From the NCBI GenBank assembly GCA_000149225.2, contig CM000694.1, positions 124,001 through 188,000 of the forward strand: a DNA stretch of 64,000 bases, given 5' to 3'. How positions within the stretch are numbered: position 1 is the first letter of the stretch; each line of letters begins with the position of its first letter. This stretch comes from Lachancea kluyveri NRRL Y-12651 (lineage: Eukaryota > Ascomycota > Saccharomycetes > Saccharomycetales > Saccharomycetaceae). The position numbers were made by a program, and so were the translations under genes. This document shows positions 19,450 to 29,060 of the stretch, in pieces. The notes beneath the pieces were generated by a model that worked only from the letters and a program-made list of their open reading frames with translations, made no database searches and had not been told where the DNA came from.

Positions 19450-21141
19450 TCATAGATAAAATTGTGCCTTGCCATCAGTAGGCTTATCAGCGTCTTCAAG
19501 CTCAACATCACTCTCTTCATCCGTTGGTAAGCTGAGAATTGCGGTAGGCTTTATTAGTTCAGTTGATGCTTCAGCAGGAGCTGATGTCACAGCAGAACTC
19601 CAACTATTGTTCATAGTGCGATCAGAAAGCGTAGAATTTGTTGTCAAACTTGTGAGGCTCGTATCTTTGGTAGTGAGAGACTGTTTTACGTTATTTGTAG
19701 AGCTGTTTCTAGACATTGCTGGTGAAACGTTGAAATTGGATCTGCTCTCTGGTGTTACACTATAACAACCATTCATCAATGAATTTGTTGGTGGTGGAGG
19801 CTCCAGTTTAAAAGTGGAATTTTTTTTCAGACTGTTCGCCATTAACCGATAATCTAGGGACTGTGAATTTGGTGCTAATGAGGTCATTGACAAAGTTTTC
19901 TTTAGCGTCTCTCTTATTTTATTCAAGTTTTCCTCACGCGAATTACCTCTAGATAACTTTGGTCTTTGTTGTTCCCGATGAGAAATGTGTAAAATTGAAC
20001 TATTAGTAGAAGACCTAGAAGGTGGCTCCAAGTTATGAATAGATGATGAGGACCTACATTTTTTGATAGCAGGCCTTGCAGAGAGATAATCCAAATTCTG
20101 ATGATGAGAGGGGAAAAATTCAACTACAAAAGGGTGGTGTTTCAATTCATGAGCGGTTGGTCTTTTACAAGCGTCTACTATAAAGCAACGCTGAATGAAA
20201 TTGTAAAATCCACTAACATCATTGTCTTTGCTCTCATGTAATTCTTCATCAATGTAGTAGTCACTTTTTTTGATACAATCTTTGGTCTCTTCTTCGGTAT
20301 CACAATCAAATGGCATATAACCACACATCATAAAGTAACATAAAACTCCCAATGCCCAAATGTCTACTTCAGTGCCGTATTTGGGCACCTTGTTGTACTC
20401 GTCAGGGGACAATCTATTAATACCTTCACAACGAACAATTTCTGGCGCGATATAAGAGATTGTGCCAACGTATTCTTTCAGCTCTTCACCCTTAGCAGTA
20501 AGTTCAGTAGCTAATCCAAAATCGGCCAGTATCAAATCATGGGCTTTCAAGTCGTACTGTAAAGAATGTTTAGCAGGGCTCTGAATCTCTTTATCCGAGC
20601 GTAGCCTAAATAGCACGTTTTCTGCCTTGATGTCCCTGTGAACAACACCGTTATCATGTAAGAACTCCAGCGCGCTAAGCAAACATGCAGTGTAAGGCTT
20701 TACTTGGGTCCTGAGATCCAAAGACCCAGCGTTGATGATCATATCATACAGATCACCGCCAGAACATAATTGGGTGACCAGGACAATACTCTTTGAAGTT
20801 TCAAAATAGTCGAAAAGCTGTAAAACATGGTGATGGCCATCAAAGGTGCTCCTGGATTCTTCTTCCTCACATTCCACTTGGCGGATTCTATTGCTAACTT
20901 TTTTTAGCAAGGCAACTTCACGTTGAACCAGCTGTAACTTTCCTTGAAGAATATTCTTGTGAACTAATTTCATGGCGTAACGATCGCGAGTGTAAACATT
21001 CATACATTCCTTTACTATGCTGAAATGTCCATCTCCCAGCTGAGTATGTTTAGTTACATATTTACACTTTGCCTGTGGCATAGCAGTGCCAAGCTGTGGC
21101 CAAGGTTTTTCCGATACAACGACGGAATTCATGGTTGTCAT
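19450..21141 (-). CDS. TDA1: Tda1, nuclear/cytoplasmic protein kinase
   Basis: This Ser/Thr kinase phosphorylates hexokinase 2 in S. cerevisiae when glucose is low. It has 563 residues (S. cerevisiae 586). The kinase domain covers about residues 30-345: glycine loop LGDGHFSIVKE, YAMKLVHK (catalytic Lys), VHRDIKAENVLF, LADFGLA, GTISYIAPEIV and DIWALGVL. All catalytic residues are present. The tail is Ser/Thr/Asn-rich with conserved islands seen in S. cerevisiae too (KIRETLKKTLSMTSL, NSLMNGC, TPESRSNFN) and an acidic end. The start ATG at 21139-21141 is followed by another Met three codons on; either could serve. It is YMR291W, next to GOT1 and HAS1 on chromosome XIII of S. cerevisiae. Confidence 0.94.
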   Translation of the reverse strand: MTTMNSVVVSEKPWPQLGTAMPQAKCKYVTKHTQLGDGHFSIVKECMNVYTRDRYAMKLVHKNILQGKLQLVQREVALLKKVSNRIRQVECEEEESRSTFDGHHHVLQLFDYFETSKSIVLVTQLCSGGDLYDMIINAGSLDLRTQVKPYTACLLSALEFLHDNGVVHRDIKAENVLFRLRSDKEIQSPAKHSLQYDLKAHDLILADFGLATELTAKGEELKEYVGTISYIAPEIVRCEGINRLSPDEYNKVPKYGTEVDIWALGVLCYFMMCGYMPFDCDTEEETKDCIKKSDYYIDEELHESKDNDVSGFYNFIQRCFIVDACKRPTAHELKHHPFVVEFFPSHHQNLDYLSARPAIKKCRSSSSIHNLEPPSRSSTNSSILHISHREQQRPKLSRGNSREENLNKIRETLKKTLSMTSLAPNSQSLDYRLMANSLKKNSTFKLEPPPPTNSLMNGCYSVTPESRSNFNVSPAMSRNSSTNNVKQSLTTKDTSLTSLTTNSTLSDRTMNNSWSSAVTSAPAEASTELIKPTAILSLPTDEESDVELEDADKPTDGKAQFYL

Positions 21142-21505
21142 TGGTATTGTTCAAATGGCTTTCTTCTTCAATATTGTATAAAATATGCGCTATGGCTACT
21201 GTACATTCAATGTGAATGAACGACATATGCAAAAGTGATCTCAGTGGTAGTCATACGTCGTTTATATACTGCTTGGGAAAATCCTCGCCATATCCGGTGG
21301 GAAAAATTGTTTCCTTTCAATCTCGGAAAAAAAATAAAAAGAAAACAAAAGGTTGAGCTCGGGTGTGGGGTGGTCGGCAAAAATCTGACAGAAATAGTGT
21401 GGGGTCTTCTGGCAAAAAAAAAAGTTGATAGCAAAGAAGCTAGAGTATGCCCGTTTCATACAGAATAAATTAATTATTATTAGGGGGCAAAAATAACGGC
21501 TATAG
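21142..21505. other. Intergenic region between TDA1 and the YGR266W homologue
   Basis: This 364-base stretch holds the TDA1 promoter and the YGR266W 3' end. A short poly-A run lies near 21414-21424. No gene is seen. Confidence 0.5.
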
Positions 21506-23584
21506 CTACAAATCTAGATGTTTAATTCCTGCGTGTGATAAATTTTCTGCGGTAGCTTGTAATTCTGGTATGACCACTGCGTAGTGAGCAGTTTCAGAAG
21601 AAATGCTCATGGTGTCGGCCTCTACGTGGATTGTTGCAATGACACCATCGGCCGTGACAGGGTACGTGTCTGCCATCTTTTCAACACTATCCTTGCTGTT
21701 GTCAGCAGGTGTCTGAGTATTGCCATGCTTGCCAACGATCCCTGGGACCACTTTGCTACCGAGTTCAAACTGTAATAACTCTCTCAAATACTTGTTGTTC
21801 AGAGCATTTTGAACAGGGATTATATCGGACCAGTTTCTACGGTTCATGAAGGCACTGTTACTCCTCTTTTGTCCGTCGACATCTATCTCAAATATGTTCA
21901 GGACATCTTCGTCCGTTCTGGCGTCAAAATGGTGGATGCGTGATCTCCTTTGCAATAATTTGGCCATCGCGTCTGGGGGCGGGGTGTTTACTACGGCGCT
22001 GGAGACCACATTGAACATTAGCCTCACATCTGTCTCTGGATGGGCCAAGACGTTCTCATTTTCGGATTCGTGGCTAGAGGTTAGGTGATGGGTATGGATT
22101 TTACTTTTAAATCTACCTATAGCTGCCAGGTGCACATCGCCAGATAGGATTGTGATTCTAATACCGTGCTTTGCACCAAAGTTTTGCAATTGTGCAACCA
22201 GGTAGTTTCTTTCCTTTTTGTGATGGCGAGCGCACCAATGGTCGTTCAAGTCATCCAACACTTCAACGTCACCATTAAACTCATTAACCAACCCTCTAGA
22301 AATGAACCCCTTTTTGGACAAATATTTTAACGGAGCCAAGAATTTGGAAGAAAATAGCCATTCCAGCCAAACTAATCTAGGGTAGGCAATAGGAACACCT
22401 AACATAAGCAATAGATGGTCCAATTTTTGGGTTTCAACCTCACGTCTCAAACGCTCAAAAACAATGTCGTATGTTTTTTCTGAACAAATTTCTTTCAACT
22501 TCCGCTCAGTCCTACAGTCTAAACCAAGTACGCCCATTGAAGGGCCTAATCTCGAGAACACAGAGTGAGACTTTTCTCCAATATATTCGCCCTTATTTGC
22601 ACCCAAAACCCAAACAGGGTCATCGAGATAGGCGTCTTGTTCATCAATTGAGACATGATGTTGAAATATCATGTAGTACTTGTAGGCGGCCTTCCCCACA
22701 CCACTAAAAATTTCAGTGTTCATGAAGTTGTGAGAGTATGACCCAAAACCATCAATAATGTCGTGGTCATCAAATATGTTAATAGAAGGGATGGTGGACA
22801 TAGCGATAGGAAAGCAGCGTTGTGTGGTTTTTGACTCAGGTTTGGAACCTTTCCAATAACCATAACCATACCATTCCAGGTATTCATTTAAATAAAAATT
22901 GTCTAGTTCTGCGGAGAATTCAGAGGCCAACTTTTGAGAGTATTTTGAGATAGGGTCCTTTGTTCCTAACCATTTTTTGAAAGCGTTACAATACAACTTG
23001 ATGCCGTCCGAGTAAATTTGATCACCACCACCTAGCATAACATGATAATGGATTTTTTCATGTTTTTTCAATATGTCAAACCACAGAGATCCTTTAAATT
23101 TGGTCGTGTCAACAGAGAGAGAGAATCCATTGCAAGAGAATGAGATGGTGTTAAAGTTTGTGGTTTTCGATGGGATGAAAAACCTGTAATGCGGCTCAAA
23201 AGAACCGTTAACAGAATATTTGACCATTTGTTCGAAAGGTGTCAAGGGGAAAATGATATTATACCTGTAAAAGTAATAATTTTTTTCCCTATAAAACAAT
23301 TTAACTTGAAACTCACCTTTTGTTAAAGGTTCTGCAATTTCAGAGCTGCTAGGACCGGTTAGATATTTTACTACGGGACTGCTTGCATTCGTACTAACAA
23401 TCATCATACTGCCTCTATATTCATTCTTGCTGTAATCAACGCCTATTAAACGCAAAAGGGGTCCACAGATTAACTCGCCACTGCTTCCAACTGGTGAAGT
23501 AATGCTGGCGTCATCGCAATTTACAACTTTAGATTGGTATAGTTGTTGGGGGTCCCATTGATCAAACCAATCGTCTTGGTTCAT
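21506..23584 (-). CDS. PhoD-like metallophosphatase-family protein, YGR266W homologue
   Basis: This protein has 692 residues (S. cerevisiae YGR266W about 701). Its physiological role is not established. The PhoD-like phosphatase fold is supported by metal-binding motifs in order: GGGDQIYSDG near residue 185, FDDHDIIDG near 270, and ILSGDVHLAA near 480. So the acidic and histidine ligands appear intact and an active phosphodiesterase or phosphatase is plausible. The N-terminal 150 residues form a separate beta-rich region. No signal peptide or clear membrane span is visible. A TATA box lies 76-83 bases upstream and a palindromic CACGTG site 155 bases upstream. Divergent from HAS1 across an unusually long gap. 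Confidence 0.9.
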   Translation of the reverse strand: MNQDDWFDQWDPQQLYQSKVVNCDDASITSPVGSSGELICGPLLRLIGVDYSKNEYRGSMMIVSTNASSPVVKYLTGPSSSEIAEPLTKGEFQVKLFYREKNYYFYRYNIIFPLTPFEQMVKYSVNGSFEPHYRFFIPSKTTNFNTISFSCNGFSLSVDTTKFKGSLWFDILKKHEKIHYHVMLGGGDQIYSDGIKLYCNAFKKWLGTKDPISKYSQKLASEFSAELDNFYLNEYLEWYGYGYWKGSKPESKTTQRCFPIAMSTIPSINIFDDHDIIDGFGSYSHNFMNTEIFSGVGKAAYKYYMIFQHHVSIDEQDAYLDDPVWVLGANKGEYIGEKSHSVFSRLGPSMGVLGLDCRTERKLKEICSEKTYDIVFERLRREVETQKLDHLLLMLGVPIAYPRLVWLEWLFSSKFLAPLKYLSKKGFISRGLVNEFNGDVEVLDDLNDHWCARHHKKERNYLVAQLQNFGAKHGIRITILSGDVHLAAIGRFKSKIHTHHLTSSHESENENVLAHPETDVRLMFNVVSSAVVNTPPPDAMAKLLQRRSRIHHFDARTDEDVLNIFEIDVDGQKRSNSAFMNRRNWSDIIPVQNALNNKYLRELLQFELGSKVVPGIVGKHGNTQTPADNSKDSVEKMADTYPVTADGVIATIHVEADTMSISSETAHYAVVIPELQATAENLSHAGIKHLDL

Positions 23585-23659
23585 GTTCGGTTGATCCTTT
23601 TTGTGTTACTTGAGAGCAAATTGACATCCTGAAAGCAACTAAGCTTATTTGTTCATGCA

Positions 23660-23667
23660 TTTATATA
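23660..23667 (-). promoter_or_regulatory. TATA box of the YGR266W homologue
   Basis: TATATAAA on the minus strand, a full match to TATAWAWR, lies 76-83 bases upstream of the ATG at 23584. Position and orientation fit this gene. Confidence 0.55.
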
Positions 23668-23738
23668 TCGGAAATAGAAGTATATGGCTGAAGGAAGAAG
23701 CCGTGTACGATCATTATGGACGATCATTATGGATTGTT

Positions 23739-23748
23739 ATCACGTGAT
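23739..23748. promoter_or_regulatory. Palindromic CACGTG E-box (Cbf1/Pho4 type)
   Basis: ATCACGTGAT is a perfect 10-base palindrome containing RTCACRTG, the Cbf1 consensus. It lies 155 bases upstream of the YGR266W homologue. Immediately left is a two-copy repeat of CGATCATTATGGA (about 23708-23733). Pho4 would also read CACGTG. No centromere CDEIII partner was found. Confidence 0.5.
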
Positions 23749-24806
23749 AGATCATGTCTCATGCCCAGTTTTGCTTTAAGAATGGGGTTCGCTGATATGA
23801 TACTCTATTGACCATTTACCATATTCGTAATACCCAAGCAAAAAAAACGAGGAAGTTAACACTCTCTGTATACACGCTTGTACACGGCTGAATATGGAAA
23901 ATGCGATCAGTTTTATCTCGAACACTGATACCAGCGACTGCGAGCATGCGCTGGCAACAAATTTAATAACAGACCAATCTCAGTACCTTGGGAAACATAG
24001 TTAGAGATGAAGCTGAGAAGCAGTCTAGTTAACAATTTCTCTAAGTCGCATGGCTGTGAATAGTTGACAAGAATCCTGAAACCCTTATTTCATATTTACT
24101 TGGAACAACTGCGCTGACGCCGTACATGAAAGACAGATCGAATATCTATACAGGAGCTAGGAACACAACTATGTGCGCGGAGAATTTGGCACACAAAAAT
24201 GCACACTCGGAGCCACATTTCGAAAAATTGCTGGAAGTTTTCCAAAGACTTTGTTAGTGCAAAGAGACGTAAGCTACTGGCCACTGGTCTACTTTTTACC
24301 AGCTTTTTTCTTGACCGGACTTTTAAGCGTCAGCACCGAGGCGTCCGTTGAGAATGTTGATGTAGTCACCTAACTGTAGTGTTGCTTCGGGCCGAAATAG
24401 GATCAAGGAGGGATTGTATATTTATCCGAGAATAACGCTTGGAAAATTTAGCGGGGGGGAGGAGATGCGTAAGGAATAGTGTTGTTTAAAGCCATCAGCA
24501 GACATGTCTTGCGGGCCCCACGTATGCTGTTTTGTTTAATGGTAATAGAAACACGGCAGCAGGCTCGTTGAAGTCCCGTAACATTATCGAAATTGATTCG
24601 AGAACAGGTTATGAGCGTACATGTGTGGATAGAAAGGTAATTTGTTGATCCTTGGACAGGATTTTGTACGAATGTGGTGTGGAAGATGGTGTTGAAACAA
24701 TGGGTGGGGGAAAGAGGATAGGCTCAGAAGCACGCTAGTAACAGTCCTATCTTGATACTCAACTCCTCTTCTCTTCTCTTCTTTTCTATTCTTCCTCAGA
24801 GTACAT

Positions 24807-25124
24807 ATGTGGATCAACCTAAACTCTGAGGTTGCAGTGTCTCTTGTTAATGCGGACAACCCAATAGGCATATATGCTACTCATGACCCCGCAACAATTC
24901 AATGTAACACCCTTTGTGTGACTGGTCTAGCCTTCGTAGTGCCGGGTCAAGTTTGTCACGCTAGTATCAATTCTTTCGATTTTATGATGAATCAGGGTGC
25001 CACAATCGGTTCACACGGTGCTGTGCCAGACACCTACTCTATTCTAATACAATTCCATAGAATGATGTGTCTAGGAACTAATAAGGCTAGGAAGAAACAA
25101 TGTTGTATGCTTGTGCATATTTAG
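24807..25124 (+). CDS. Unrecognised small ORF, doubtful gene
   Basis: This ATG-initiated 105-codon frame lies in the middle of the long YGR266W-HAS1 gap. I do not recognise it. It is not low-complexity. Cys is frequent (7), with CNTLC and KKQCC clusters, and there is no obvious signal peptide or membrane span. A chance ORF is the most likely explanation, as one of this length is not rare in 2.1 kb. A lineage-specific gene or gene relic is possible. No synteny supports it. Confidence 0.15.
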   Translation: MWINLNSEVAVSLVNADNPIGIYATHDPATIQCNTLCVTGLAFVVPGQVCHASINSFDFMMNQGATIGSHGAVPDTYSILIQFHRMMCLGTNKARKKQCCMLVHI

Positions 25125-25625
25125 TAAATATTAAATTTAACTGTTCTGTTAGGATATATACTGCCGAAAGTTTCACGATGGTGACGCTTCGCATGTCCGC
25201 ATCTGAGCGTTTAGGCCTACAGAGCAAAGAAAAGTAATACTTTTAAGGAAATGTTGATTCAGAGAAGTCTTCGTGCGGAAAACCTCTTACAGAGTAATTA
25301 TTGGGCAACGCAGATAGTGCAGCGGCGGCTACAAGAGGAACAAGGAATAGTGGGAAACGAATAATCAGATTGGCTCTGCACCTGGTCAACCGTCGGGAGA
25401 GCACACTACTGACGAGTAAGGTACAAATTCAATCTATATCCGGGAATGGAAGCTCAAATTATTAGTAAACCCGATTACAGTTGGGATATTTGCACCACAC
25501 AAATTTTAAAGGTACAGAGCTTTGAGAAGCATGTTATTTAGTATATAGTGATGATTTCGAAATAAGGTAGTCACCTATAACGGATATTCTAAAAAGAAAC
25601 GTTCGTGCCGCCGTCTAGAGCTTTC

Positions 25626-25639
25626 TGAAAATTTTTTTT
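25626..25639 (+). promoter_or_regulatory. RRPE element upstream of HAS1
   Basis: TGAAAATTTTTTTT matches the ribosomal RNA processing element about 98 bases before the HAS1 ATG. Paired with PAC at 25655. Confidence 0.65.
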
Positions 25640-25654
25640 CCAGTTTCGAAAAGT

Positions 25655-25667
25655 GCGATGAGATGAG
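25655..25667 (+). promoter_or_regulatory. PAC element upstream of HAS1
   Basis: GCGATGAGATGAG contains the complete PAC consensus GCGATGAGMT, 57 bases before the HAS1 ATG. The RRPE/PAC order and spacing resemble those at EFG1 in this window and fit a ribosome-biogenesis regulon gene. Confidence 0.7.
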
Positions 25668-25723
25668 CAGCTATTTCACTAGTGTAAACGGGACAATCAC
25701 TGCAATAGAAGAATAAGTACAAT

Positions 25724-27226
25724 ATGGCTGAGGACAAAAATACGGCTCCTACTGCTACTGAGGATGTCTCTGGTAAACGTAAGAGAGATGAAGAATCTGA
25801 GGCAGAGGTAGAGGGGACTCCCAAATATGTTGAGACCTTTAAGGAATTGAATCTCTCGCAACAAACCGTGAAAGCTATAGAAAAAATGGGGTTTACTCAG
25901 ATGACACAAGTCCAATCCAGAACCATTCCACCATTAATGGCTGGCAGAGATGTCCTGGGTGCTGCCAAGACAGGATCAGGAAAAACTTTGGCCTTCTTGA
26001 TTCCAGCAATCGAAATGCTTCACTCATTAAAATTTAAACCAAGAAATGGTACCGGCGTTATCGTCATCACACCAACAAGAGAATTAGCTTTACAAATTTT
26101 TGGTGTCGCACGTGAGTTGATGGAGTTTCACTCTCAAACTTTTGGTATCGTTATTGGTGGTGCTAATCGTAGACAAGAAGCTGAAAAATTGGTAAAGGGT
26201 GTGAACTTGCTAATCGCTACACCAGGTCGTTTATTAGATCATTTGCAAAACACCAAAGGTTTTGTTTTCAAAAATTTGAAGGCTTTGTGTATTGACGAAG
26301 CAGACCGTATTTTGGAAATTGGTTTTGAGGACGAAATGAAACAGATCATTAAAATTCTACCTAATGAAGACAGACAGTCCATGCTGTTTTCTGCAACCCA
26401 AACTACAAAGGTTGAGGATTTGGCTCGTATATCGCTAAGACCGGGCCCACTGTTTATTAATGTTGACTCCGGAAAGGAAACCTCTACCGTGGAAGGTTTG
26501 GAACAAGGCTACGTCGTGTGTGAAAGTGACAAACGTTTTCTGTTGCTATTTTCTTTTTTGAAGAGAAACCAAAAAAAGAAGATCATTGTTTTCTTGTCTT
26601 CTTGTAACTCTGTCAAGTACTACGCTGAACTTTTAAATTATATTGATCTACCAGTTTTAGAACTGCATGGTAAACAAAAGCAGCAAAAGAGAACAAACAC
26701 TTTTTTTGAATTCTGTAATGCTGAAAGAGGTATTTTGGTCTGTACTGACGTTGCTGCCAGAGGTTTAGATATTCCTGCAGTTGATTGGATTATCCAGTTT
26801 GACCCTCCTGATGATCCAAGAGACTACATTCACAGAGTCGGTAGAACTGCCAGAGGTACTAAGGGTAAAGGTAAGTCTTTGATGTTTTTGACTCCGAATG
26901 AACTAGGGTTCCTAAGGTATTTAAAAGCTGCTAAGGTTCCCCTTAATGAATACGAGTTTCCATCAAACAAGATTGCTAATGTCCAAAGTCAGCTAGAAAA
27001 ACTGATTAAATCTAACTATTACTTGCATCAAATTGCTAAAGATGGTTACAGATCTTACTTGCAGGCTTATGCTTCCCATTCTTTGAAGACGGTTTATCAA
27101 ATCGATAAGTTGGATTTAACCAAAGTCGCCAAATCTTATGGTTTTCCAGTTCCACCGAAGGTCAATATCACTATTGGTGCTAGCGGTAAGACACCCGTCG
27201 CTAAAAAGAGAAGGACAAATCATTAA
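25724..27226 (+). CDS. HAS1: Has1, DEAD-box RNA helicase of ribosome biogenesis
   Basis: This nucleolar ATP-dependent RNA helicase is required for both 40S and 60S subunit assembly. It has 500 residues (S. cerevisiae 505). All DEAD-box motifs are visible: Q motif near residue 62, Walker [10 protein letters not shown] near 85, PTRELA, GG, TPGRL, DEAD in [10 protein letters not shown] near 190, SAT near 222, and C-terminal ARGLD and HRVGRTAR. The N-terminal 40 residues are acidic and charged. The C-terminus is basic (VAKKRRTNH). HAS1 is YMR290C in S. cerevisiae, between TDA1 and ABZ2, as in this chromosome XIII track. Confidence 0.97.
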   Translation: MAEDKNTAPTATEDVSGKRKRDEESEAEVEGTPKYVETFKELNLSQQTVKAIEKMGFTQMTQVQSRTIPPLMAGRDVLGAAKTGSGKTLAFLIPAIEMLHSLKFKPRNGTGVIVITPTRELALQIFGVARELMEFHSQTFGIVIGGANRRQEAEKLVKGVNLLIATPGRLLDHLQNTKGFVFKNLKALCIDEADRILEIGFEDEMKQIIKILPNEDRQSMLFSATQTTKVEDLARISLRPGPLFINVDSGKETSTVEGLEQGYVVCESDKRFLLLFSFLKRNQKKKIIVFLSSCNSVKYYAELLNYIDLPVLELHGKQKQQKRTNTFFEFCNAERGILVCTDVAARGLDIPAVDWIIQFDPPDDPRDYIHRVGRTARGTKGKGKSLMFLTPNELGFLRYLKAAKVPLNEYEFPSNKIANVQSQLEKLIKSNYYLHQIAKDGYRSYLQAYASHSLKTVYQIDKLDLTKVAKSYGFPVPPKVNITIGASGKTPVAKKRRTNH

Positions 27227-28148
27227 AATCTTACTGAGAGTAATTGTATATTTAGTTTTAGAGTTTTTTTTTTAAAAAAAGAAACTTTTCTATTTTGAAC
27301 CGTTCGGTATCTCCTAGCATAAATAAAAATTGATGTCTCGTGTTGAGTTCAATCAGTCATCGGAGTTTGGGTTATGATTTGGGTTCTATTAAATTCTCAC
27401 CCTACGAAAAGATCACATTCCTTTATGCTTGAGCTTTTGTCACTTACAGAAAACGAAAATTGCTATGAGTATTTTCAGACAGGGACCAGGATCACCAAGT
27501 TGAATCGAGGTATAATTTGGAAACTTGCATAATAACTAAAAACAAAGGTGAAAGTAAACATTTAAAGTTTTGAATATTCTAAGGCAGAACGCTTTCAGTG
27601 TTTACGTCAATATGAAATTTCAAATAAAAATACAGAATTTCTATACTTCTCAACGTTGGTTGCGTTTATCTGTAACCCTGATTGTTTCATCTCCAGCTCT
27701 ATATTAACTAATTTTCAACTCTCAAGAATATGCAATATCAGTTCATTAGAAAATCCATCGCAGGTCGCTAATCTTTGTCTAAAGCACCATATATACCATT
27801 CCGTACTGTTTTTTTTACTCTGTAAAAACAGTGCTTTTCACAAGTTTTCCATCCTAAAACGCTATAAAATATACACAAGTATTAGAGGGTACATGTATTG
27901 TTTTTGCTACCGAACAGTAGGTATACAGCCCAAAGGAGGAATTATGAGTTTGACTCGATTAATCTGAAGCTCTAGTGATTTTGTCTTCATAGGCGAAAAT
28001 TTTGGTAAGGCTTAGTTATTTTATGATTAAAGGCTTATTAATAATAGTCTATAAACGTGTTTACTATCGTTGTCTCTAAGGCAGCTTCACCTATTACGAT
28101 AAATTCTGGAAAACTTTAAAAATTTATTGACGTTTACTTAAATAGGTT

Positions 28149-28160
28149 GGGGGGGGGGGG
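28149..28160 (+). repeat. Homopolymeric G run (12 bases)
   Basis: Twelve consecutive G residues in AT-rich intergenic DNA. Such tracts are rare in yeast and are prone to slippage. A sequencing or assembly length error is possible. Confidence 0.8.
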
Positions 28161-28944
28161 AGCCTAGGAAACTATTGTTGTCTCACTCCTTATTTCACAT
28201 GGTTTACTTGAAGGGTTAGGGCTCGGGCCTTGCACTGCAATACCCGTTACTTCACACTAGAACTTTGTCCACTTTCCTAAAAATGCAAAATGTTGTAGCT
28301 AGCTGGATATTTGGCGTAGAGGTGCGTCGCCTTGGCTAACCCTACTAATTTGAGGCAGAGATAAACCTTTTCAACCAGACTAAATTGGAAGGTATATTGA
28401 ATCATTCAATAAAGCAGTTCTTTATCCAATATTCTCAAACGATTGATCAGCCATCTGATACACATTATGCAAATTTGAAAATAAGCTGGAGCTCCTCGAC
28501 CCTTTTACTTTGTTTGTGCTCTCCACCTATGTTTAAACAACGAAATGTTGTTTGTAAGTCGTGTAACTAACTCACAAAGAGCATGAACTTTTACTCGTGA
28601 AAAGAAGACACCTGGTCAGTTTTTTTTTTTTTTGAATTCGTTGCATTGTTTGAATATTTTTTTCCTACATCACATGTCTTAGCAACTTATATCAATAGAG
28701 TGGATTACCTGGCATCTACCTTCTTACTGAGATGACTAATTAAAAGGGATTATATCTCAATGCAAGCTTCTCGGACCTACACCATATCGATTAGAAAACA
28801 TAGTACAGAAAACTACTACCCCACCTTTTACCTATTTGATCATATTTTCTTACTCAGAGACTTTCTAATAATCCCCTTCAAGCCTCACAGTAACACTATC
28901 ATAACTGCGTTATTTGGTCAGTTAATTTCCTCGAAACCTACCTG

Positions 28945-28954
28945 TATATATATA
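28945..28954 (+). promoter_or_regulatory. TATA box of MES1
   Basis: TATATATATA lies about 107 bases upstream of the MES1 ATG, in the usual window for a yeast TATA element. Confidence 0.45.
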
Positions 28955-29060
28955 TCATTGTGTACGGTGATGACTGAATATCTCATCGTGATGAAGGAAA
29001 ATTTTTAAAATCAAAACCAACGTTTAATGAACCTTGACCTAAACCTGGTCAAACAGTAAT

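Larger units (their letters stand above)
23585..25723. other. Long divergent intergenic region (2.1 kb)
   Basis: This gap separates YGR266W and HAS1, which are transcribed away from each other. It holds the TATA and CACGTG sites near its left end and RRPE/PAC near its right end. In between is one unrecognised 105-codon ORF at 24807-25124. No tRNA or LTR is seen. Confidence 0.5.
27227..29060. other. Long intergenic region between HAS1 and MES1 (1.8 kb)
   Basis: This stretch holds the HAS1 3' end and MES1 promoter. It contains a run of 12 G at 28149-28160 and a poly-T run at 28620-28633. Short ORFs here lack recognisable features. No tRNA, LTR or conserved gene is seen. It could hide a decayed gene or an unrecognised RNA. 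Confidence 0.5.

Noticed and set aside
23739-23748. ATCACGTGAT as centromere CDEI with TATCGGAAAT near 23666
   Set aside because: The spacer is not AT-rich enough and the CDEIII match is poor; a promoter E-box is simpler.
25544-25627. GTGATGA and CTGA, a possible C/D box snoRNA
   Set aside because: The flanks do not form a terminal stem, and the D-like box overlaps the RRPE of HAS1.
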